DNA of 64,000 bases, from contig NZ_MPHJ01000005.1 in the NCBI RefSeq assembly GCF_001957125.1, positions 278,964 to 342,963 on the forward strand, given 5' to 3'. The DNA comes from Shewanella sp. UCD-KL12. Its GTDB lineage: Bacteria > Pseudomonadota > Gammaproteobacteria > Enterobacterales > Shewanellaceae. This document shows positions 26,767 through 36,772 of this stretch, piece by piece; the stretch's first letter is position 1, and each line of letters begins with the position of its first letter. Both the position numbers and the translations under genes were made by a program. The notes under the pieces were generated by a model that made no database searches, was not told where the DNA came from, and saw only the letters and a list, made by a program, of their open reading frames with translations.

Positions 26767-29085
26767 TTATTTCAGATGATGAGATTCCTTCAGATTATTA
26801 AGGCTATGACATACATTACATGACTCTTCTCCAGTGTACTCATCAAGTGTTACACCAAACTGTGCACCGTTTTGCTTCATATGAGCGACGACTTCAGCAC
26901 GGACTTGCTTACGATCCTCTCCCTCTTCAGCTGCACGCTTACCGTGACAACTTAAGCATACGGCAGCAGTAGGCGAGACGTACGCATCAGCGACACCATC
27001 AACAGCATAACGGCCATTCACAGGGTTAGTTGGATCGGTATAGCTATCCATATAATCTAGATCTAATGCTAAGGGCTTACGTCCAACAAGATATTTGGCA
27101 TCGAAGCTATCATCTGTATGACACTTGGTACAATTAGCCAGATCGGCAGAGTAATCAACGTTACGTCTCCACCCTTCGCCACTTTGGTTAGCTCGGTTAT
27201 TCGCATGCATTGCATGGATCCACACTTTCTGATCGGGGTGGCTCATGGTCAGCTGCTCAACATAATCCTTATCACCTTGCTTTGTATGGGCATCGCGAAT
27301 CACCTGAGTGGGTACCACGTTGGCATTATGACAAGCCATGCACTCTTCTGCAGCATTAGAGGCGGTAGTCCAATCACGTTCACCACGAGGCATCAAATCT
27401 TTCAATAGAATTTGTTCATTGCTATCAACATTGCCAGAGACACAAGTTGTGCCGTGAAACTCACTATCACCCGCTTTTGAGTGGCAGTTACGACAGTTCA
27501 ACGTCATCTGCACAAAACCATCTTCAGATGTTGTTGTGCCATGGCAATCACCACATAGCTCATTGGTCACAATTTGACGGCGTGGACGCTCCTCCATCAA
27601 GCCTTCGGTATTGAAAAACTCTAGCCAGTTATAGCCCGCAGCACCGTTACTCCAATCAGTCTCACCGTCACAATCCATAATGTTCTCGCCTGCAGCATCC
27701 ATACAGAACCAGATACGTGGAGAGATGGTGCCATATAGATCTGTCACATCACCTTTGAACTTATCTTCCATTGAGAAGGGACCTATCTCATAAGTCGTCT
27801 TACCATTTTTATAATCAACAACAATGGGCTTCTCTGAATAACCTTCATATGGTCCTTTATTGGTATGTACGCGTAATACCTTGCCGCGCCCATCAGCAAC
27901 GCCTTCTCCAAACCCTAGGCCTTGATCATGATCGCCCCAGTTGATATAAAACTCGGCATAGTAGAGGTAGTTAACTTTATCTAGCTGTTCATTACGCGAT
28001 ACACCATTCTTATCTAAAATATCGATCGTAACTTGAACGAATGAGCCCTCTTTACCCTGATTTTCTTCAGCTTGTGGCTGAGAAATCATCTTAGCGTCGG
28101 TTACTGTTAAGTGCAGATTCTTACGGCGCTCATTTTGTCCTTGGTATGTGCCAAGATGTAAACTTTCAATCACATCAGGTGTGTGGCAATTTGCGCACTG
28201 AGCGTTATCGGCATAGGGCCAATGATTGATCCCCTCTTTGAAGTCAACCTCTGTATGACAGGTTACACAAGTCTCTGCTGTCGGTACTTCACGCCAGTTA
28301 GCATAGTCAGTTGCCAGCTCATTTTCAGAGTGACAGTTATCGCAACCGCCAACTGGCGCTGAAATAACACCAACATGAACTTCATGGGCCAGCATAGGAA
28401 AGACTTTATTCGCCTCACTCATCTTGTTATCGGTATGGCATGAAACACAGGTTTCAACCTCTGTATATTTACCACCATGAATAGAAAAGTCATCATGACA
28501 TCCGACACAGTTTTGATTATTAACCACATTTTTGCTGTATAAGGCCTCCTCGCCCTGAGCTCTGAAGTCATAGTGAGTGTTGGCGTAGGATAACTCTGTT
28601 CCTCCTACCGCTTCCCCACCGGTACGTAAGACTAACCTTAGCGTCTTTTCATCTGTAACCGTAAAAGATGGTTCGGCAGTAACATCTTTATCGAAACTGT
28701 ATAGGTAGCTACCATCTTGATTATCAACAAGGGTTCCACACTTAGAATACTTACTCGCAGGGCAAGCTTCAGAACTCAATAAGCTCCAGCGACTTGCATC
28801 ACCTTCCACGCCCTCTTCAAGCCCTGAAAGGATAAAGCCAAAGTTCTCTAAACCAACAACAGGTAATTCTTTTTCATTGGTTACTGTAAAAGTAATATCA
28901 GACTGATTACCTACTGAGATTCTATCCACTTCAACATTCAGTACTTTTGCATCTGTTGCCACTGGAATACTTGGCTGGCCTGGCGCTCCATCTTTACCAT
29001 TTTCGCCATCATCACCTGAACAACCCGTAAGGGCTAATCCAATAAACGTTGCTAAGGTTGCAACTTTCATATTGATTCGTTTCAT
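26767..29085 (-). CDS. undA: OmcA/MtrC-family outer-membrane cytochrome with eleven hemes (UndA-like)
   Basis: A 772-aa lipoprotein. The start at 29085 has GGAG 6 nt upstream; the much longer open frame has no binding site. The signal peptide ends in lipobox LTGC (C22), so the protein should be lipid-anchored and displayed on the cell surface. A short Gly-rich, collagen-like linker (GENGKDGAPGQP) follows. CXXCH motifs occur at 193, 213, 248, 273 and 297 and again at 511, 531, 582, 652, 710 and 756, giving 5 plus 6. This 5+6 layout is that of UndA rather than the 5+5 of MtrC and OmcA. Between the heme domains is a beta domain with a probable disulfide C461-C472. UndA-type proteins pass electrons to metals, flavins or humics. 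No mtrAB-type conduit gene is adjacent. Confidence 0.88.
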   Translation of the reverse strand: MKRINMKVATLATFIGLALTGCSGDDGENGKDGAPGQPSIPVATDAKVLNVEVDRISVGNQSDITFTVTNEKELPVVGLENFGFILSGLEEGVEGDASRWSLLSSEACPASKYSKCGTLVDNQDGSYLYSFDKDVTAEPSFTVTDEKTLRLVLRTGGEAVGGTELSYANTHYDFRAQGEEALYSKNVVNNQNCVGCHDDFSIHGGKYTEVETCVSCHTDNKMSEANKVFPMLAHEVHVGVISAPVGGCDNCHSENELATDYANWREVPTAETCVTCHTEVDFKEGINHWPYADNAQCANCHTPDVIESLHLGTYQGQNERRKNLHLTVTDAKMISQPQAEENQGKEGSFVQVTIDILDKNGVSRNEQLDKVNYLYYAEFYINWGDHDQGLGFGEGVADGRGKVLRVHTNKGPYEGYSEKPIVVDYKNGKTTYEIGPFSMEDKFKGDVTDLYGTISPRIWFCMDAAGENIMDCDGETDWSNGAAGYNWLEFFNTEGLMEERPRRQIVTNELCGDCHGTTTSEDGFVQMTLNCRNCHSKAGDSEFHGTTCVSGNVDSNEQILLKDLMPRGERDWTTASNAAEECMACHNANVVPTQVIRDAHTKQGDKDYVEQLTMSHPDQKVWIHAMHANNRANQSGEGWRRNVDYSADLANCTKCHTDDSFDAKYLVGRKPLALDLDYMDSYTDPTNPVNGRYAVDGVADAYVSPTAAVCLSCHGKRAAEEGEDRKQVRAEVVAHMKQNGAQFGVTLDEYTGEESCNVCHSLNNLKESHHLK

Positions 29086-29559
29086 CATCAACTCCACTCT
29101 CTTGTCTATAAACCCTCTTTTTTTGGGGCAAGAGAAATGTATCGAATCAACAGAAACTAAAGTGTGACAACCTCGATTGCATTTCATGCAATATCTTCTA
29201 GCGAGAGTTCCCCCCCAAAACCAGCGACAGATGTAAACAACAAGTAAACAAACACCCCTTAGCGAGAAGCCCAAATGTTAAGTCAAGGTTAAGCCAGCTT
29301 ATTTATTCGTGATTGTTAGCACATTTCAAATTCACAAAAGCTAACAAAAGTCTGAATAGTTACCAACAGGTAGGATTTCGAACCGTTTTGCCTGTTAGAA
29401 CAAAAAATGTTTTTTGATCTCGTCGACGATAACCCATAAAAAAACAATCAAGATTATATGATTGAGCGGCTTTATTTGAACTGCGTAGCGAGTGAGCTAA
29501 CCTTCAGCCACATAGTAAAATGGTGTAATGAGCCATAGTTATGACGATACTAACTGATA
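29086..29559. other. Regulatory and non-coding region upstream of the undecaheme cytochrome gene
   Basis: About 475 bp with no supported gene. It must hold the cytochrome promoter. Apart from a CRP-like site near 29308, I see nothing definite in it. Confidence 0.55.
29308..29323. promoter_or_regulatory. CRP-like site upstream of the undecaheme cytochrome gene
   Basis: CGTGA-N6-GCACA matches the CRP consensus TGTGA-N6-TCACA at 8 of 10 positions. It lies 223 bp before the start codon, within range of a long 5' leader. CRP activates outer-membrane cytochromes in Shewanella, so the match is plausible but unproven. Confidence 0.3.
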
Positions 29560-29597
29560 ACAAAAAGCCTGTTTACCTATAGGTAAACAGGCTTTCT
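29560..29597 (-). terminator. Terminator hairpin closing the rnpB repeat array
   Basis: Positions 29564-29595 form a perfect 32-nt palindrome with AAAGCCTGTTTACC arms. On the minus strand the stem is followed by a further TT. It is the strongest hairpin of the array. Confidence 0.8.
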
Positions 29598-29649
29598 TTC
29601 ATTAGGTGACATTTATAACCGATAAGCTGATGCTTTCAGGCAGAAACGT

Positions 29650-29679
29650 AAAAGGCCCAACATAGCTGCGAGGCCTTCT
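29650..29679 (-). terminator. Terminator-like hairpin in repeat unit 1
   Basis: AAGGCC (29652-29657) pairs with GGCCTT (29672-29677), and TTTTACG follows on the minus strand. Inner pairs present in the copy at 29734-29765 have decayed here. Confidence 0.55.
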
Positions 29680-29733
29680 ACTTTTATTAGGTGACATTTA
29701 TGCCCGATAAGCTGATGCTTACAGGCAAAAACG

Positions 29734-29765
29734 TAAAAGGCCTCACATTGCTGTGAGGCCTTTCG
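29734..29765 (-). terminator. Primary rnpB terminator (repeat unit 2)
   Basis: AAAGGCCTCACA (29736-29747) pairs perfectly with TGTGAGGCCTTT (29752-29763) around a 4-nt loop. It lies just beyond the mature RNase P RNA 3' end. Confidence 0.85.
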
Positions 29766-29773
29766 TGTAAATT

Positions 29774-30125
<352 letters not shown>

Positions 30126-30131
30126 GCGCGG

Positions 30132-30160
30132 ATTATAACGAGTGTTAGCCATGACAGCAA
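30132..30160 (-). promoter_or_regulatory. rnpB sigma-70 promoter
   Basis: On the minus strand a perfect TATAAT (30137-30132) lies 6-7 nt before the predicted RNA 5' end. TTGCTG (30160-30155) stands 17 bp upstream as the -35. GC-rich sequence follows the -10, as in stringently controlled stable-RNA promoters. Confidence 0.8.
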
Positions 30161-30248
30161 CACTATCTTGCTCTGATAGTGATGCGGTGACTTTCTCTTA
30201 GCACGAAGGCCACACTAAAAAACTAAGCAATACGCTAAGAAGCAACTC

Positions 30249-31094
30249 TTATAAGCCTATCTCTAAGCCATATTTATACAGAGCGTTTTTCTTTATGCCA
30301 TAGATTTGGCCAGCGATTGCTGCTGCTTTCTTCAAAGGTAGCTCTTCGACAAGGATCTTAAGGGTATTAACCACTTCGGTCGGAATGCCTGAGTCCTCTG
30401 CATCGTTACGATAGCCATGACACATTAGAACGATTTCACCGCGTTGCTGGTTGGGATCATTCTTTACTGTTTCTAGGACCTCACTGACAGGACCAGATAA
30501 AAATGTTTCGAAAGTCTTAGTCACTTCTCGCGCCATCACTATCTGACGTTCTTCACCTAACGCAGCTAATATAGACTCCAAGCTGTGAACGATTCGGTGA
30601 GGAGATTCATAAAAGATAAGCGTTCTTGGATCTTCTTTAAGCGCAGAGAGTTTATCTAAGCGTCCCTTCTCTTTTGAAGGTAGAAATCCCTCAAAGGAGA
30701 ATCGGTCTGAAGGTAAGCCTGATGCACTTAACGCTGTAATTGCAGCACAAGGACCTGGTAAAGGGATTACGTTATAACCCGCTGCGCGTACCGCAGTCAC
30801 TAAGTGATAACCAGGATCGGAAATTAACGGTGTTCCCGCATCAGAGATCAGAGCAACAGGCTCACCATTACTCAATTTTTGAATAATCCAATCTGCTCTG
30901 TCTCTTTCATTATGATCATGAAGCGCTGTTTTACGTGTTTCTATGCCAAAATGGCTAAGCAATTTTCCACTATGACGGGTGTCTTCACAGGCAATTAATG
31001 CCACGTTATTAAGCACCTCAATGGCACGCGAACTGATATCGGCAAGGTTACCAATAGGGGTTGGAACTATGTAAAGAGCGACCGCCAGATCCAT
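30249..31094 (-). CDS. rsmI: 16S rRNA 2'-O-ribose methyltransferase RsmI (C1402)
   Basis: A 281-aa tetrapyrrole-methylase-fold enzyme that methylates the ribose of C1402 in 16S rRNA with S-adenosylmethionine. Conserved segments are [15 protein letters not shown] at the N-terminus, [15 protein letters not shown] (about 80-95), [17 protein letters not shown] (about 112-128) and the EVTKTFE motif near 188. GAGGT precedes the start. It is divergent from lpoA with 87 bp between starts, the same arrangement as in many gammaproteobacteria. Confidence 0.96.
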   Translation of the reverse strand: MDLAVALYIVPTPIGNLADISSRAIEVLNNVALIACEDTRHSGKLLSHFGIETRKTALHDHNERDRADWIIQKLSNGEPVALISDAGTPLISDPGYHLVTAVRAAGYNVIPLPGPCAAITALSASGLPSDRFSFEGFLPSKEKGRLDKLSALKEDPRTLIFYESPHRIVHSLESILAALGEERQIVMAREVTKTFETFLSGPVSEVLETVKNDPNQQRGEIVLMCHGYRNDAEDSGIPTEVVNTLKILVEELPLKKAAAIAGQIYGIKKNALYKYGLEIGL

Positions 31095-31181
31095 ATCTAC
31101 CTCGGTTTGACTATCACAAGACTTTCGTCAAGCGTAAGAGAAGGTTAAACTATTGGCTGCATCTTACCAGAGTGGCCTCTT

Positions 31182-33086
31182 GTGTTGAAAAAAAGTGTGT
31201 TGAAAAGACTGAATACAACTAAATTTATTTCTATCGCGATTTTATCTACGGTATTGTACGGTTGTGGCTCAACGCCAAGCCAAGTAAAGCCCACTGAAAC
31301 GCAGGTATCTCTTGTCAGTGCTCCTTTACAAGCTGCTGATTATCTCACTAAAGCCTCAAATTCAGCCAATCAAGAAATGCAAAATAGGTATGCACTACTT
31401 GCTGCTCACGCATTTATTAATGCTGGCGATGGCAGCTCTGCAATCAAGACATTAGAATCCATAAAACCGAATTTAGTATCAAAACCTGAGTTACTTGCTG
31501 AGCATAAATATCTTACAGCCAGAGCGTTAGAGCTTACATCGACCTATGATCATGCACTCAGTGAGCTCAATTATCCGTCTCAATGGCAACTTGCTGACTG
31601 GCAGATGGTGGCCTACTACCAATTTAAAGCCCGCCTGTTTCAATTGACTCAACAGCCAATTGAGCAAGCTAGGCAACTAAGCTTGTTAAGTGTATACCTG
31701 CCAAACGAACAGGCAAGTGAAGTCAATGATAATATCTGGCGTATCCTTCAGCCGCTACATGAACAAACATTACTGACATTTAGCAAGGACACCTCAAACC
31801 CCATTTTCGCTGGTTGGTTACAGTTAGCCTATATCGCTAAACATTATGCAATAACGCCCAATGAGTTAGTGCAACACTTAGGTGAGTGGCAACGTTTAAA
31901 CCCAACTCATCCGGCTTCAGTCAAGCTACCAACAGATCTTGAAAAAGCATTAACAACTAAGCCCTACAAGCCACAAAACATAGCAGTATTACTACCTCTT
32001 ACGGGCCCTAGAGCCTCTGTAGCCAGTACCGTAAAGCATGGGATTGTGTCTCGTTACCTTGCTAACCCGGATGCAAATGTGTCAATTAACTTCTTTGATA
32101 CCGCAAATGGGGCTAAGGTTGCCTATCAGGAAGCAATGGCTGCAGGCGCTGAGTTTGTCATAGGTCCATTGTTACAGTCTGAGGTTGAAGAACTACAGCA
32201 ACCTATTCCTGTATCTGAGGCCAGAGATAATCACACAATAGAGCCCGTTGAAAATGCAGCAACACAAGCTCCAACGTTCGTTGATCGTGTCCCCCAGCTA
32301 TATCTAAACCATATTGATGATTTCATCCCTGATAATGACCAGTTTTACTTTGCCCTTTCCCCTGCACACGAAGCCAGTGATGCGGCAGCTAAGCTATTTG
32401 CTGACGGCATAACAACACCACTAATTTTAGCTAGCAATAATTCAATAGGCCATCGAATGGCTGACAGCTTCATTAAGGCATGGTCTGAACTCACGGAAAG
32501 CGAGGCTGAGGTTCATTACTATGATGCTGGCGATAAGATGAAGGTCACTGTCCAGAAATCATTAGGGGTTATTGATAGCAAAGAGCGTATTGCTAGAATC
32601 AAAGCGCTACTTGGCAATAAAATTGAAGCCGACTTTCGCTCTCGCCGAGATATAGATGCCATCTATATGATCTCTGGAAATAAAGACTTGCCGCTACTTA
32701 AGCCTTTTATTGACGTGAATTTCAGTGTTTTTGCAGAGCCAGTCCCTTTATACACCACGAGCAGAAGCCGCGTTGAAGATAACTCTAGAGCGATTTCTCA
32801 AGAGCTCAACAACCTCAATATTAGTGATATCCCTTGGCTAATCACTAATAACAGCGAGACGCAGCAGGTTGAACAACTATGGCCAACTTGGAGCTACGGA
32901 CAGAAACGTCTCTATATTATGGGCTATGATGCACTGGAGCTTGTTGGCAAGCTTGCACAGATGCGTGCACTGCCTGGCTATCAGTTTTCTGGCAGAAGTG
33001 GCATGTTATCGGTCGCACCTGATGGCACGGTCAATAGACAGCTAAGCTGGGGACGCTATCAAAGAGGTAGCTTACGTCCGCAGTAA
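31182..33086 (+). CDS. lpoA: LpoA, lipoprotein activator of penicillin-binding protein 1A
   Basis: A 634-aa outer-membrane lipoprotein; LYGC around residue 29 is the lipobox. The N-terminal part (about 45-250) is helical and TPR-like. The C-terminal part (from about 262, NIAVLLPLTGPRASVASTVK) has the periplasmic-binding-protein fold of the LppC domain. It crosses the periplasm to stimulate PBP1A (mrcA at 49101 in this window). A roughly 60-residue acidic insert after VIGPLLQSEVEELQQP is likely a flexible loop. The start is GTG. Confidence 0.93.
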   Translation: MLKKSVLKRLNTTKFISIAILSTVLYGCGSTPSQVKPTETQVSLVSAPLQAADYLTKASNSANQEMQNRYALLAAHAFINAGDGSSAIKTLESIKPNLVSKPELLAEHKYLTARALELTSTYDHALSELNYPSQWQLADWQMVAYYQFKARLFQLTQQPIEQARQLSLLSVYLPNEQASEVNDNIWRILQPLHEQTLLTFSKDTSNPIFAGWLQLAYIAKHYAITPNELVQHLGEWQRLNPTHPASVKLPTDLEKALTTKPYKPQNIAVLLPLTGPRASVASTVKHGIVSRYLANPDANVSINFFDTANGAKVAYQEAMAAGAEFVIGPLLQSEVEELQQPIPVSEARDNHTIEPVENAATQAPTFVDRVPQLYLNHIDDFIPDNDQFYFALSPAHEASDAAAKLFADGITTPLILASNNSIGHRMADSFIKAWSELTESEAEVHYYDAGDKMKVTVQKSLGVIDSKERIARIKALLGNKIEADFRSRRDIDAIYMISGNKDLPLLKPFIDVNFSVFAEPVPLYTTSRSRVEDNSRAISQELNNLNISDIPWLITNNSETQQVEQLWPTWSYGQKRLYIMGYDALELVGKLAQMRALPGYQFSGRSGMLSVAPDGTVNRQLSWGRYQRGSLRPQ

Positions 33087-33178
33087 TATTTGATGAGTCT
33101 GAGTTAAGTAGACCATCGATGCCTCAAGCGGCCATTCCTTTAGCTTGAGAGATAGATACACTGTAAGAGGACATTATC

Positions 33179-33529
33179 ATGGATGATAAGCAGCTTGCGA
33201 CTCAAGCCTCCGGCCAAGCAGGTGAGCGATTAGCTAGAGAGTTCTTGGAACAACAAGGGCTCACCTTTGTACAGCAAAATATAAAGTACAAATTTGGTGA
33301 ACTAGACCTGATTATGAAACAAGGTGAAGAATGGATATTTGTAGAAGTTAAATATCGTTCATCGGGTCGCTATGGTGGTGCAATAAACGCACTAGGAAAT
33401 AAGCAAATTCAGAGATTGAAACGGGCGGCTGAGCACTTTATACAGCTCAACCATATTGATGCTATCTGCCGCTTCGATCTCATTGCTATTGATGATGACC
33501 AGATAAACTGGTTACAAAACGCTTTTTAA
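33179..33529 (+). CDS. yraN: YraN/UPF0102 family protein
   Basis: A 116-aa protein with a restriction-endonuclease-like core: an N-terminal GERLAREFLEQQG helix, GELDLIM and then FVEVKYRSS, where the E, D and EVK residues match the PD-(D/E)XK nuclease pattern. The biological role is not defined. It is preceded by AGAGG and sits between lpoA and diaA, as in E. coli. Confidence 0.92.
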   Translation: MDDKQLATQASGQAGERLAREFLEQQGLTFVQQNIKYKFGELDLIMKQGEEWIFVEVKYRSSGRYGGAINALGNKQIQRLKRAAEHFIQLNHIDAICRFDLIAIDDDQINWLQNAF

Positions 33530-33540
33530 AACAAAATTAA

Positions 33541-34200
<660 letters not shown>

Positions 34201-34231
34201 TGATCAACCTGCCAGTAAAAGGAACCAAAGC

Positions 34232-34801
34232 ATGAGACGATTGCTACCAATGATGGCAATTTTATTCATGCTACAAGGCTGTGCCGGAGCCGTTATGGTC
34301 GGTGCAGTCGGCGGCGCTATGATGGTCAACGATGAGCGGAGCTTTCAAACTCAGCTTGATGATACGAATGCTGACTTTCAGATTTCCAGTGAACTGGCAA
34401 AACTAGAAGATGTGAAAAACCAGGCAAATATTACCGGTGTCGTTATGAACGGTAATACCCTGATGATTGGCCAAGCTCCTAACTCAATGTTAAGAGATAA
34501 AGCTATTCGTGCAGTTCAAGACTTAAAGTTAGGCGGAAAAATTCACAATCAGATCCGCATCGGTAACCCCACATCATTTACCACCAGAAGTAACGATACT
34601 TGGATCACCACAAAGGTTAAGAGTCGTATGTTAAATACAGACAACCTTGATGTGACACGTATTAAAGTGATCACTGAAAATGGTGAAGTATTTTTACTCG
34701 GCGTTGTAGCTCGTGATCAAGTCGAACTTGCTGTTGATGTAGCGAGAAATACCGCTGGTGTCCGTAAGGTCATTAAGGTATTTCAAACGCCGAGTTCTTA
34801 A
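34232..34801 (+). CDS. dolP: DolP, division and outer-membrane stress-associated BON lipoprotein
   Basis: A 189-aa lipoprotein with lipobox LQGC near residue 16 and two BON domains (about 45-110 and 120-188; the second opens WITTKVKSRMLNTDNLDVTRIKV). DolP (YraP) maintains outer-membrane integrity and goes to the division site. The start at 34232 follows AAGGA; longer in-frame readings overlap diaA and lack a binding site. It ends the lpoA-yraN-diaA-dolP run. Confidence 0.92.
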   Translation: MRRLLPMMAILFMLQGCAGAVMVGAVGGAMMVNDERSFQTQLDDTNADFQISSELAKLEDVKNQANITGVVMNGNTLMIGQAPNSMLRDKAIRAVQDLKLGGKIHNQIRIGNPTSFTTRSNDTWITTKVKSRMLNTDNLDVTRIKVITENGEVFLLGVVARDQVELAVDVARNTAGVRKVIKVFQTPSS

Positions 34802-34814
34802 CACAAATCTAGCT

Positions 34815-35714
34815 TCACACTTTACGATGACTCAAGTAATACTGGCTAATGCGGGCAGTGATCTGCTGCTTGCTAACGCCGGAGAACAACCAAGGTAGAA
34901 GTAGTGAAGGGAGAACAATAAGCCCTGCACCAAACCAGCTTAAAGCATCTAACCATTCTCCAAACCACAACCAGCCAAAAAACACACAAAATATCAGGCC
35001 TGTGTACTCCGCTATTGCGACTTCACTCGCTTTAGCTCGTCTGTATGCCAATACGCAAAGCCAGTGATAAATTAACAGGAAGCTATTGCTTGCCACAGCA
35101 ACGGCTAGCAGCTCCCAGCTGAAACCTGAAAAGCCTTGAAGATAAACAAACAAGATCACAAGAGGAATACTAAACAGGTTATAGAGCATCAATGTTGTTG
35201 ATGCTGACTCACTGTTAGGTAGCTTTTTAAGCACGAGTTGATTCACGGCAAACGTCAGCGCAGACACTAGAACAAACAGGCCAAACAGGTTCATCTCACT
35301 AGGTCTTAAGATAATCAATATGCCGATGAAGCCTAAAATTGACGCCATTATCTGCACGTTTGAGATCTTCTCTTTCAAATACAGGCCACCTAAGATCATA
35401 ATCATCAAAGGCGCCGAATAGAACAGTGAACTCACTGTAGCTAAGGGAAGAGACATAAGGCCCATGATGAGCATCAAAGCACCGAAGGCGCCCAGATTAG
35501 CCCTAAACATATGTAACTTCATATGGGATGTTCTAGGCCTATTTGTATAGTGCCAAAATGGCAATATCATAAGTACTGCAGTGAGCTGGCGCACCAGTAG
35601 GAAAGTAGCAGCATTGGCATCATCCGGTAACCATTTCACCGAAACATCATATAAAGCACTAAATAGATTCCCTATAACAAGTATCGCTATAGCGAGCATG
35701 ACAGCAGGTTTCAT
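34815..35714 (-). CDS. EamA/DMT-family transporter
   Basis: A 299-aa protein with about ten hydrophobic helices in two repeated EamA halves (each about 140 residues; a GFIGILIILRP segment closes the first half). Members of the family move small metabolites such as amino acids or nucleotide sugars; the substrate is not evident. It converges with dolP and is divergent, with 126 bp between starts, from a LysR gene that may regulate it. Confidence 0.85.
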   Translation of the reverse strand: MKPAVMLAIAILVIGNLFSALYDVSVKWLPDDANAATFLLVRQLTAVLMILPFWHYTNRPRTSHMKLHMFRANLGAFGALMLIMGLMSLPLATVSSLFYSAPLMIMILGGLYLKEKISNVQIMASILGFIGILIILRPSEMNLFGLFVLVSALTFAVNQLVLKKLPNSESASTTLMLYNLFSIPLVILFVYLQGFSGFSWELLAVAVASNSFLLIYHWLCVLAYRRAKASEVAIAEYTGLIFCVFFGWLWFGEWLDALSWFGAGLIVLPSLLLPWLFSGVSKQQITARISQYYLSHRKV

Positions 35715-35840
35715 TTATCTCAAAACTCATGTGGGGTTTATGGGTCGGATAATATCGAGATAAATACCTTAGCTGAAATGATGCTTTCTAATCATACATG
35801 AATTACATTCATGAATGAGATTTAACCTAGGATAGAAGAG

Positions 35841-36716
35841 ATGAGAAGAATTCCCCCTTTACGCGCTCTACAGGTATTTGAAGCAGCCGCCAGACAGGAA
35901 CATTTTTCACGGGCTGCTGATGAATTGTGCATCACCCAAAGCGCCGTTTCCCACCAAGTAAAGGTTTTGGAAGAGCACTTCTCTGAACAGCTATTTAAAC
36001 GGGAAGGGAGGCAGTTAAAGCTAACCTCAAAAGGAAAATTGCTTTATCAGGAGCTTACGCAGATCTTTGATAGCTTAAGTGGGCTTAATCAACAGATATC
36101 TGGCGGACAAAGCCAGGAGCTTAGGTTAGCTGTGTACAGCTCTTTTGCCGTGAAGTGGCTGATCCCTCGACTTAGCCACTTTAGGAGACAGTATCCTGAT
36201 ATCAAGATCAGACTAATTATGATCACTGACGATCCTGAACTGTCTGACTCTGTCGCCGATATGTTTATCAGCGGCCAAAGTGGCCACTCTGGGTTCTGGC
36301 ACAAGCTACTTCATCAAGAGAGACTAATCCCTGTGTGTAGCCCAGAGCTATTTGATATAGGTGATACGATTGGCGTTGATTCACTGTTCAAACAGCCTCT
36401 TCTCACTGTCGATGAAGGGCCTTTAGGCTTAGACTGGCAGAGATGGAGTCAAACTAATCAAGTCGCGTTTCCTGATAGCCAGCAAGAACATATATTCAGC
36501 CACGTGTTACTTGCCATAGAAGCCGCTATAGCAGGCCAAGGAGTTGCATTAGCATCTGACTTTATGGTGATGAATGATATTGCAGATAAACGCCTTATCG
36601 CTCTGAATTTACCCGATATTCATACAGGCTTTGAGTTTAACTTTAGCTGTAAGAAGAGCAGGATAAAAGAGCCTGCCATAGCTGCTTTCATCGCTTGGAT
36701 CTGTGCTCAAAACTAA
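35841..36716 (+). CDS. LysR-family regulator, GcvA-like
   Basis: A 291-aa regulator opening RRIPPLRALQVFEAAARQE with the helix-turn-helix SRAADELCITQSAVSHQV (about residues 24-41), the pattern of the GcvA branch. The effector domain begins near LRLAVYSSFAVKWLIPRL. GcvA itself controls glycine cleavage genes, but none are adjacent; the divergent EamA gene is the likelier target. AGAAG precedes the start. Confidence 0.87.
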   Translation: MRRIPPLRALQVFEAAARQEHFSRAADELCITQSAVSHQVKVLEEHFSEQLFKREGRQLKLTSKGKLLYQELTQIFDSLSGLNQQISGGQSQELRLAVYSSFAVKWLIPRLSHFRRQYPDIKIRLIMITDDPELSDSVADMFISGQSGHSGFWHKLLHQERLIPVCSPELFDIGDTIGVDSLFKQPLLTVDEGPLGLDWQRWSQTNQVAFPDSQQEHIFSHVLLAIEAAIAGQGVALASDFMVMNDIADKRLIALNLPDIHTGFEFNFSCKKSRIKEPAIAAFIAWICAQN

Positions 36717-36727
36717 TCTTACACAAA

Positions 36728-36750
36728 AAAGCCGGCTAACTGCCGGCTTT
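36728..36750. terminator. Bidirectional intrinsic terminator between LysR and trpS
   Basis: AAAGCCGGC (36728-36736) pairs perfectly with GCCGGCTTT (36742-36750), with an A-run on the left side. It serves both converging genes. Confidence 0.88.
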
Positions 36751-36772
36751 CATCACAAACTCAAAAACTCAC

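Larger units (their letters stand above)
29601..29770 (-). repeat. Two 85-bp tandem units related to the rnpB 3' end
   Basis: Units start at 29601 and 29686, each beginning ATTAGGTGACATTTAT and continuing with CCGATAAGCTGATGCTT, an AGGCA element, AACGTAAAAGGCC and a hairpin. The same opening (ATTAGGTGA then CCGATAAGC) recurs at 29771, exactly 85 bp later, as the end of rnpB itself. Enteric bacteria also carry tandem repeats that include the rnpB 3' end and terminator, so this looks like the same arrangement. Confidence 0.85.
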
